From the NCBI GenBank assembly GCA_021234155.1, contig JAJEKV010000064.1:2234001-2298000 (forward strand): a stretch of DNA of 64,000 nt, in the 5' to 3' direction. Of the stretch, positions 46,924 to 54,937 are shown one piece after another. A program made the position numbers and the translations under genes. This DNA is from Isoetes taiwanensis. Taxonomy: Eukaryota > Streptophyta > Lycopodiopsida > Isoetales > Isoetaceae. Within the stretch, counting starts at the first letter, position 1, and each line of letters opens with the position of its first letter. The notes below the pieces were generated by a model. That model was not told where the DNA came from. It saw only the letters and a list, made by a program, of their open reading frames with translations, and ran no database searches.

Positions 46924-48138
46924 TCACGACTCAATGTTTGCACATATTTGGCACTCACCATCTATGAAGTCTGGCCCTCCTGGCTGGTCGTCGTCCTCGT
47001 AAAACTTACGTTGGGGAGTCCCAATCCAAGAGTTCGCCAAAATTTGCATGACGAATGGACAATCATGTGTTCGGTGCCCGGCTGGAAGCACACTGAAACA
47101 TAGCTTTTTCTCAATGCATTCTGTCTCTTTTCCTTGGCCGGTATGTCTAGGAGGCGGCTTAAAAGCGCTCCCCCGATGCATTGCGTGGCTTACGGTCCAA
47201 AAAGCTTTGCTCGACCCTTACCTTCCTGTTGACTCCACGATGGTGTAGGCTGGCTGATTGCTTACCACGATATTGTCCACGATCTTGCCACTGAACTCTT
47301 ACCCCCGAAGGTTATTTGCTTCTCTGCTTTGGAGTTCTTTGGTGCCTCCTCCAAAGCCCGATAGCTTTATCTTGACTGCAGAATGACTTCGGGTTGATTG
47401 CTCTAACAAGCCTCTTGATATTTGCTGTTCAACCCCTCAATGTAAGTGTCCCGGCTTGCCTCTCACGAGACTCGGGAACATTCAGCTGAGCCTCATAAAT
47501 TCTTGGTATACTTAGCCAGCGATAAGCTACCCCGATTCAACCTGTAAAACTGCTGAATCTGTCTACTAGTATGAGACCTCGGCACATAGTGCTTGCGGAA
47601 AGCCTTGCTGAAGGTCTTAAACTTGCAATTATTCCTCTTCAGCTTGTTGGACTTAGCATATCCCTTCCACCAGATCCTTGCCGGTCCAATAAGGTTAGCT
47701 GTAACAACTTTTCCTATGTCCTTAGTCTTTCATACCGTATGAGTTGCCAAATTCTTCCATTTCATCAAGCCATGCTTCAGCCTCCATGCGACTGTCTTTC
47801 CGAAAAACTGGCCCAACTTCCTTGTCTTCCATACATTGCTCATAGCACTATCCACCTTTTTCTGATAGTCATCTGTCTTTCTTGCTCTTTTCCTTGCTTT
47901 AGGTGTGCGGGTTTGTCGGAGCTAGAGCTGTCCTCCTTTGGAAAATTTGTCGATGAGTTGGAGCTAGATGATGATGGACTCTGGTTCTCCTCTTCCTTCT
48001 CCTATCCCTGAGGTTCCCCTGGTTGCCCTCCCCTTCCTGCTGAGGGACTTCGTCACCACCCGGGAAACAAGGTGGAGGTGGGTGACCATCTTCCTGAGCA
48101 TTCATGAGAGGTGTCGCCCGGTTGATGAGGTGTTGCAT
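46924..48138 (-). pseudogene. gag: chromovirus B gag
   Basis: The start is at 48138 (MQHLINRATPLMNAQEDG), followed by Pro/Gly- and Arg-rich linker. The capsid-like part lies near 47600-47400 with AFRKHYVPRSHTSRQIQQF and FYRLNRGSLS, typical wording of Ty3/gypsy gag (retrotrans_gag). The nucleocapsid knuckle near 47110-47055 reads CFSVLPAGHRTHDC, where the second Cys of CX2CX4HX4C is replaced by Val. The spacing is kept, so this is either a small sequence error or real decay. Several frameshifts separate these parts. Confidence 0.75.
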
Positions 48139-48604
48139 CGATTCCTCATACGCACCAACCTTGCGTTATTTGCCTCACGGTGACATATCCTGCTCAAGGT
48201 CTTCTGTTCTCTCCATTCTCACCAAACAAGTTCCTTGGTACCCAATTGCGTGGTCGGTGCTGATCTTGAGATCACGCACTTGAGTTCCTTCTTTGCAAGG
48301 ATTGATCATCAATACATTTTATTTGGGTTAGATGTTGATCAATTTTTTTCTTGCAATTGAAATATCTTTAGTTATAAGAAATCATACAAAGCCTTACATT
48401 GACAAAACAGTTGATAGTCATTAATACCTAAGGGTTACATGATAAGGTAGATATATCTTAGCACAATGGGTACAAGAAACATTTAGCACAAAACTTAAAA
48501 AATTTTTACAACTATTGGTGGCCTCTGAAAGCTGAAGAAGTTCTTGACATCCCTGAATCGGAGGCCTTTCAGGGTTGCGCAAGATGTTCCTCGTCGATCT
48601 TCCT

Positions 48605-50038
48605 TCAAGTGCTCGGGCCATCTCGGTTACGGGAGTTCTGGTCTTTATTCTTTGCTACCAGCGAAAGTGTTGCATCCCTAAGATGCCCTCTCGCAAAGTC
48701 GAGGCAATGGGCCTTGGCCTTACTGTTGAAAAGAATAATGTGGTCGGTATGGTATATCTTGAGTCTTTGTCCGAAGCCCGAAAGTGCTATGAGAAGTGCC
48801 ACGGATTCTTCCCCCCTTGGGCTAAACTCCTTGTGGAAGACTATCATTTGCCCCTGGCTGAGGGCTGGAAGATAGTAGCGAAGTGCCGCGCCCTTCCCTA
48901 CGCCTCGCGATCCAGTGCCCTTCCTCTGAGCTGCTTCACCGTAGGCATCCACTGCCATCAGGTCTTCATGATCCCTCCACATGCTGGTTGCGTTGTCCAA
49001 GTTGATGCTGCTGGACCCTTCCCTCATGCTCCTGGCTCGAACTGGTCGGCTTGAGCTTGGGCCCTTCCCTGGTTTGTAGAGTGTGCTCTGTATGTGCTGG
49101 AACTCCTCCTCTGAGATAATAGGCTCCTGCTGTCGATAGATCTCCCTTATCTGCTGATAGGCTGCTATATCCGACATTGTCTCCCCAGCATAAGAGTGTC
49201 TCTCCGCCAGCTCTCTTGGAATCTCCTGGTATGAGTAGTCGATGATGTCTGTGCTCTTCCCGTGTGCTATCATGCCCAAGAGCTCGTCGATTCGGAGACC
49301 CTGTTCCTGACAGTAGGACAAGTTGAGGATGTCATTTGCAAAAATGTACTCCTCCCCGTCGATGACTATCGGCGACAAAGCTGTGATGCCGACTGGTGGG
49401 TCGGTAGCTGTTCTCACGTCGTCGTCATGCCTCGACGCATACCTCCTCATTCTTGTTGCCTCCCTGCTCTCCCATTCTGGGTTCTGCTCCCCTAGCTGCT
49501 CGTAGTCTTCGTGGATCTGCAGAGATGGTGCCCCTGACGTCGTGCCATAGTATTCGTAGGCGGAGGATTCTATATTCAGGATTTGATCCTGGGCTCTACG
49601 GGTATCAAGTGGCGCTAAGTCTAAGGGCTGAACAGAGGGTTCCCCTACTTTGTTGATTGACTTATAGTGCATGAAGAGGGCAAGGGCTGTCTGAGCTGAA
49701 AGGTACCTATGCCTATTATGTCTGCAGGTCATGTAATCGGGCATGGTCCTAGTCCTATCCCATAGCTGCTTCTTGCCTTTGGATCCTGCCAACTCTCGAT
49801 CTAAGGCTTGGGTGAGTGTCTCAAGGGAAACCCAATTCCCTCCCCTAGGAGGCAGTCTAACTTCCCAAGGCAGGACCTGCTGGTCATATTGGCACATAAT
49901 GTCCGTGTAGTAGGGTGTTCTAGTCAAAGTTGCGTGAAGATCAAACAAGTGATCAAACACGGAGAAGGCTTGATCTACTGGAAGCACATGGATATGGCTG
50001 GCAGCATTGTACCATCTCTCAAAGTTGCTGGGCGCCAT
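48605..50038 (-). CDS. intact 477-residue ORF of unknown function in chromovirus B
   Basis: It starts MAPSNFERWYNAASHIHVLP and is uninterrupted for 1434 bp, in contrast to gag and pol of the same element. I do not recognise a family. Features seen: an N-terminal region rich in Trp/Tyr and predicted helices (residues 1-130), an acidic Asp/Glu/Ser middle with ARRYA/RMRRYASRHDD-like basic spots (about 170-215), a second globular-looking part (about 220-310, IDGEEYIFANDILNL), a Ser/Arg linker (about 335-365) and a C-terminal part (about 390-477) with YHTDHIILFNSKAKAHCL. No zinc knuckle, protease or membrane segment is visible. It lies between the H3-like ORF and gag on the coding strand, separated from gag by about 470 bp. 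It might be a chromatin or assembly factor, an envelope-free accessory protein, or a captured host gene. Confidence 0.8.
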   Translation of the reverse strand: MAPSNFERWYNAASHIHVLPVDQAFSVFDHLFDLHATLTRTPYYTDIMCQYDQQVLPWEVRLPPRGGNWVSLETLTQALDRELAGSKGKKQLWDRTRTMPDYMTCRHNRHRYLSAQTALALFMHYKSINKVGEPSVQPLDLAPLDTRRAQDQILNIESSAYEYYGTTSGAPSLQIHEDYEQLGEQNPEWESREATRMRRYASRHDDDVRTATDPPVGITALSPIVIDGEEYIFANDILNLSYCQEQGLRIDELLGMIAHGKSTDIIDYSYQEIPRELAERHSYAGETMSDIAAYQQIREIYRQQEPIISEEEFQHIQSTLYKPGKGPSSSRPVRARSMREGSSSINLDNATSMWRDHEDLMAVDAYGEAAQRKGTGSRGVGKGAALRYYLPALSQGQMIVFHKEFSPRGEESVALLIALSGFGQRLKIYHTDHIILFNSKAKAHCLDFARGHLRDATLSLVAKNKDQNSRNRDGPST

Positions 50039-50858
50039 TGAGCAGGAAAGGGTGTAGAAAATGGTTTGTAAAGATCAGTGGAGGATCAGAAAATCGCCTA
50101 AGGGGCTGGGAGCAGTTCTGTCGAAGGAAAAATGGCAAATGGGACCTATTTTTATAGACTATGGGTGACCTCGGGGTTCGTGCAAAAAGGTGCTTACCTA
50201 AAACGACCTCGGTTCTATGGCTCTGGGTGTCCAAATGAACTACCATGAAGTGCAAACTTAAGCAAAACAAGGCAAGAAACACTACATGGCAATTTGTTGG
50301 ATCAAATTTGGCTAATTTGGGCCAAAAGATGGCTGACCGGGGTGAATTGAATCTAGCGGATGGCCTCAGCGTCCGGGACGCAGACGCATTTGGTGTGGTC
50401 TCACCCGGTTGGCTTGTTTTGGGCCAATTTTTGGTCAATTTAGGGAATTTGAAGATGCTAATATGGCTAATTGGGCCGATTCTAACCTAACTAGCAACTT
50501 ATTTTGAGCAAAACTGACACCAAAAAGCATGTTTTTTTTGGGGTAGGCGGGTGAATCCGCAGCTTGGCAGCTTGAACGCCCGCGTCGGGGACGCAGAGGC
50601 CATTGGCGCGGTCTCACCCGACTGGCCCAATTTTTGCATTTTTGATGATTTTTCTTGCCAAAATTTTGTTGTAGTCATGATTTCTAGGGTGTTTCTAGGC
50701 ATGCTATGAAGAATTCTACCACAATTGGGTTCTATTTCCTATCTTTCAAGCATACAATATTTTCTAATTCTGACAGAGGAAAAAAGACTTTTATATTAAT
50801 AAGAAACATAGTTACATGAAAATTTTAATTCTTCTACAAAATTTACAAAATTTGAGGC

Positions 50859-51954
50859 CTAGGGCCTCTCCCTGCGGATTCTCCGTGCTAAGTGGATGTC
50901 CTTGGGCATGAGGGTTACCCGCTTAGCATGGATAGCGCAGAGATTTCCCTCCTCGAAGAGCTGCACCAGCTCGCCTCGTGACCTCTTGCGAGAGTCGGGT
51001 CATCGAGGGGTAACCCTATAGTCGGTCAGGAAGCTGGCGCAAGACCTCTCTAAGGAGGCGGCTCGAAGGGCCTTCCTTATCGGAGATTCGTGCACATCAC
51101 GAAGTGCGAATCTCCCTAAACACCCGGGCGTCGCGTCTTTGTTCGGCCCGTGGTGAACCCTCTTGGGTTTTTCCGGTCTTGGTGGGGGTGGCTTGGGCTG
51201 GTTCTTCTTCGGCCTGCCGCCCACCACGACACGCTGCACCTCCTGCTGGCAGTACCACTCATTGTACCTCGTCCAATGACGAAGGTACTCCTTGTACGCC
51301 ACCATCTTTAGCTTTTAAACTTCGCGGTCTGCTTTGGGCCTTGAATGCCCGCTCCCCTACCTTTTGCTTCTTCACCACCTTAGGTGGTTCCGGCCACTTA
51401 GGGTAGGGTGGCCTAGCGTCGGGGTCCTGCTGCCCCTCCTCCTCCTCCTCATCTCCCTCCTCTTGCGACTCCTCCTCCGGCCGGGGCTCTTCAATAACGA
51501 CGGTCCGGCGAGGGCCGTCGTTCCTCCTCTTCGTACGCCTTTCTTGCTCCCTCGGCTCCCTTTCCAGCTCCGCTTCTTCCTGGCGGCCCTCTCCTCCTGG
51601 CCACTCTTTGACTTTTTCCTTCCCTTCTTCTTTGAAGGGCCTGGCCCGTCGATCTGGTGGTCTTTGCTCCTCCACTTGTTCTTCGAACTGTTCTTCCACC
51701 TCGGTATCTGAGGCCCCGAAGTGGCGCGACTCGTCCGTTCTTTGAGTACCTGCCGACGGAGAACTGCTGTTGGGGGTCTCCTCGGCGTCATGGAAGGAGG
51801 CTTCGCTGCTGCTGCTGCTGGGGTGAAGCTCCTCTTCCCCTTTCTTGGGTCGGAGGTGCTCCGGGATCTTCTTCACATGCCGACCTGCTGCCTGCGCCAT
51901 GGAGAGGGTAGGTCTTGTTCCAGGCTTCCTGTAGGTTTGCTTGGTGCGTGCCAT
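50859..51954 (-). pseudogene. histone H3-like ORF in chromovirus B (two interruptions as read)
   Basis: The start at 51954 gives MARTKQTYRK, identical to the H3 N-terminus at residues 1-6 and R8-K9 (A7 is Tyr, S10 is Pro). VKKIPEHLRP follows near residue 27, reminiscent of the H3 VKKPHRFRP neck. A long charged insert follows (about residues 38-225, Glu/Arg/Lys/Pro-rich, VVIEEPRPEEES-like). The frame then shifts near 51259-51305. The next frame contains FALRDVHE (like H3 VALREIRR), IRKAL (like IRKLP) and FLTDYR (like FKTDLR). It meets a TGA at 51000-51002 and continues in the same frame as [10 protein letters not shown], then [20 protein letters not shown] and the end at 50859. The last 36 residues match canonical H3 at about 28 positions, covering the end of helix 2, loop 2 and helix 3. 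So both the tail and the fold of H3 are present around an insert of about 200 residues. It is first in the element, about 560 bp after the PBS. CENH3 is a less likely source because the C-terminus is of the canonical MPKDI.LARRIR kind. Confidence 0.85.
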
Positions 51955-52515
51955 ATCTTATGGTTCAGAAAATGGGTGATGAAGGGCTGAGCAAGAGAGA
52001 GTTGGAGGTGAAGGGTTGGAGAGAGAAAATGAGGTGTCAGATATTTAAAAAGGAGGGTCCCTGGGAATATTCTCCTATCATAATTACCCCTATTTATTAG
52101 CCCCCCTTATTAATTACAAGATATTTAATAATTATTTAACTATTACTGTATATATTAACCCATATTAATTGATATTATCTTTAAATTTTCGAATTTTCCT
52201 AATGGTTCGAAGTGCAATTTATGAATTTGCGCCATTTTTCACCTGGGTCTCCGATTGGCATGATTCTTCGACCCATTTTAGGTGAAATTTGATGCAGATG
52301 CATAATTTTCACTCCAAATTTACTAGAAGGTTCGTTTGACTCACTCAATTCTTCGTCTAACACTTAGCCTAATTCCTGACCCACTACCTAGGAGAAAATT
52401 TTTTTTCCCCATTTTCGCGGTTCAATGGTGGAAATGTTTATTCCACACCCCTATAGGCCTGTTAGACTACTTCATGGTTATGGTCAGTGCTAGTTCTTGG
52501 TCAACCAAGAACATC

Positions 52516-52527
52516 GCTCTGATACCA
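52516..52527 (-). other. primer binding site, initiator methionyl tRNA
   Basis: The minus strand reads TGGTATCAGAGC one base inside the 5' LTR, complementary to the 3' end of plant initiator-Met tRNA (the usual primer for plant Ty3/gypsy and Ty1/copia elements). Complementarity becomes partial in the following bases. Confidence 0.9.
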
Positions 52528-52528
52528 T

Positions 52529-54177
52529 TGTGACGCTCCCTGCTAAACTTACGGCGCCCGGCCGCACGCTCGGCAGGAAATCCCCCATCCGGCTCATCAA
52601 CCGCATGGGCCCTTCGTCTACCCCGCACTCTGAGATGACTCTTAGTGCGGGAAGGGAACACGAAGGTGTCTTGCGCGCCCTTCCCCTATGGGCTCCTATA
52701 CGTGGAAGGCGATAACACGTCGAACTAGCATCAACATATACAAATACTACCTCGAAGGGTAGTGCATCACTCATAATCCAAGGCAAAGATGATAAACACG
52801 AACCATAAAACATGAGAGCTCCTACCCCGGCTCAGACTCGTAAGGAGGATGGTGGCCGGGCTAGGCCTCAAGATAGAGCAGACCAGAAGTCGTGGCAATG
52901 GCGAGGGCTGGCATAGAACAATGGCAAGGGTTGACCACTCCATCCGCCCCTCCCGTGCATACTATGCGGATGGGCTAGATCGGGCTCTCGACGGGACTCT
53001 AGCCTTCGGATCACGCAATCCCATGGCATCACCCATCGGGACTACTCCAGGTTGCATCTCCCTGGTCCGCTGAGGCAGGAAAGGTTTCATCTCCCCTTCC
53101 CAGGATCTAGAGGTGCCGTGGGCGGCTAGAGAATCGTGGCGACACACGGTTCGTACCCGACTGTACCCCCCAAAATGAGAGCCAAGCCAACACTTGCAGC
53201 TCTCGAGAGGCAGGGCAACCCCATTGCCCCGGGGAGGTGTCGGACCCATGCTCGCCCACACCGAAGTGACCGACCATAAGCCTAGCCCACTATGGGATCC
53301 CCCGAAGCCCCCACTCGGCAGGGATCCTCCCTCCACTTTCCCTCTAGCCCCGTTATCTGGTGCTGAGTCATATCATAGCCTCAATAGCCTGGTGGGCTTC
53401 TATGCACAGGCCGCAACTAAAATAGGAACTAAGGGATCTACTCTAGGAGCATACTACATATGGCTCTAGGTCTCTACCCCCCTTCCCAATACAAGAGGAG
53501 CAAACATGATCAACCATCATCTCATCATCATCACATCATGAGAATAATCATAAGAAGAACATCTTAACCTAATCATACAAATCTAACTAATAGTTAGGGT
53601 TCCTTGATTAGGGTTCAAGATGTTGAATATGGGTTCTAGGATGGCTCTACTCTAGATACAAGATACTAGCATATCTGGAATACTAATTCCAGATAAGCTA
53701 TCACGACTACTATTCTACATACCTGCTCCAGATGCTCTCCCTCCAGATCCGGGCGCCTCCATGGTCTTCGACTCCCAAGCTGCTGCGCCTACTCCAAGAA
53801 CGAGTCTACCCTGCTGGGGCTGCTGCACCAGCCTATGCCACAACAAACGATGTTCGAAACGGGGTTTCGAACGAGTAGGTGAGTCTCTGGGTGCTAGGGC
53901 TGGAAAGAGGCCTAGAGTTAGGGTTTATGCCTATATAAGTTAGGTCCACCTAGGATGCCACGTGGCACCAATCGGTTGAGTCCTGTGTGGCGGTGTCCCA
54001 ATAGGTTAAGGCCACGTGGATAATGGCTTAACCTATGGTTGGCTAAGTTATGAGAATAACTTAGCCATGCCCCCTAGTGCCACAATCTATGGTATACAAG
54101 GCTAAGAAGATAGACTTGTATGGTGACGGATCCAGGAATATACGTATTTATAGCGTATATTCCCCTGGACCGTCACA
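52529..54177 (-). repeat. 5' LTR of chromovirus B
   Basis: 1649 bp, TG...CA ends. The element's promoter should lie here, on the minus strand. A TATATAAG motif on the minus-strand complement is seen near 53935, within 'gcctatataagttagg', also at 42405-42420 in the other LTR. Its strand use is uncertain because the motif is nearly symmetric. Confidence 0.95.
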
Positions 54178-54178
54178 C

Positions 54179-54192
54179 CCATGCGCGCATAG
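54179..54192. promoter_or_regulatory. palindrome copy forming the chromovirus B target site
   Basis: CCATGCGCGCATAG overlaps the right TSD copy (CCCAT). The retrotransposon therefore integrated at the edge of a T2 palindrome. Another CCATGCGCGCATAG copy lies at 40964-40977, about 40 bp left of the insertion. Confidence 0.7.
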
Positions 54193-54687
54193 ACAGGGAA
54201 AAAATATGTCTATGTGCGCATACTTCAATACGAAAAGTAGATGCCACACAACCAAGAAACATTACAAAATATTAGACATTATCTCCACAAGCCAATGCCT
54301 GGAACCAAAACTAGATGTGTATGCAAGAATTCATAGACGAAAAGCAAAGTACGTAACACAATATAAATACGAAAACATATGGAGGCATTTGCACATACAG
54401 ATGATACTCCAAAATTTCGACCTCCGCCTAGAAATTTGCTCTTCCGTTTTGAACTGTAGCATCTCCATAGAGTTTCGCATAAGCGCCGTAAACATGTCGT
54501 GGAAGGTATGTAAACATCTCACCAAGATGCGAGTTACGCGATTACTTGTTTGAAATTTTATACCAGATGTAGCCCGTTTAGGGACTCTTGGTTAGAGTCG
54601 AAGATAGTTGATTTTTAGCTTTTTGGACATCTTGTTTGCAGAAATTCTTCTTGGGCAGTAGCATTTAGTGTTTTTTTCTTTCATAGT

Positions 54688-54865
54688 CTATGCACGCATA
54701 GGCATTCTGTCTTTTTTCTTATTATTGTTTTTGCGCGCACAGGCATATTGTTTTTTCTCTTCTTGTATTGTCTATGCGCGCATAGGCACCAACATTTTTA
54801 GCAACCCTTGTCTATGCGCGCATAGGCATAATGTTTTTCACTTGCGGTTGTCTATGCGCGCATAG
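54688..54865. promoter_or_regulatory. phased cluster of five CTATGCGCGCATAG palindromes
   Basis: Copies lie at 54688 (one change), 54729 (degenerate), 54772, 54812 and 54852 (exact), with starts 40-43 bp apart (about four helical turns). Each is followed by GGC. The cluster lies upstream of the first recognised exon of the T2 plus-strand gene, just before a TTGTAG splice acceptor. It could be a transposase-binding or promoter element; that role is inferred from arrangement. Confidence 0.85.
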
Positions 54866-54937
54866 GCCTTTCCAATGTTAGATCTGCTTGTGCATTTTCT
54901 AGCTGTCTTTTAATATGTTTTTTCTGTCTTGTAGAAC

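Larger units (their letters stand above)
41016..54177 (-). mobile_element. chromovirus B: complete Ty3/gypsy LTR retrotransposon with two extra ORFs
   Basis: Both LTRs begin TGTGACGCTCC and end CCGTCACA. The flanks carry the 5-bp TSD CCCAT (41011-41015 and 54178-54182). A PBS complementary to initiator-Met tRNA lies next to the right LTR and a polypurine tract next to the left one, so the element is on the minus strand. The order is LTR, PBS, H3-like ORF, 477-codon ORF, gag, RT, RNase H, integrase, chromodomain, PPT, LTR. At 13,162 bp it is much larger than ordinary chromoviruses (about 5-7 kb), owing to long LTRs and the two extra ORFs. The LTRs are identical in long stretches, which suggests recent insertion. 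The gag-pol part is full of shifts that may partly be sequence errors. Confidence 0.95.

Noticed and set aside
51334-51711. Plus-strand Leu/Arg/Pro frames opposite the H3-like ORF
   Set aside because: Antisense shadow of the Glu/Arg/Lys-rich insert on the coding strand.
50859-51954. An ordinary host histone H3 or CENH3 gene
   Set aside because: It lies between PBS and gag of a retrotransposon on its coding strand and has a charged insert of about 200 residues that no host H3 has.
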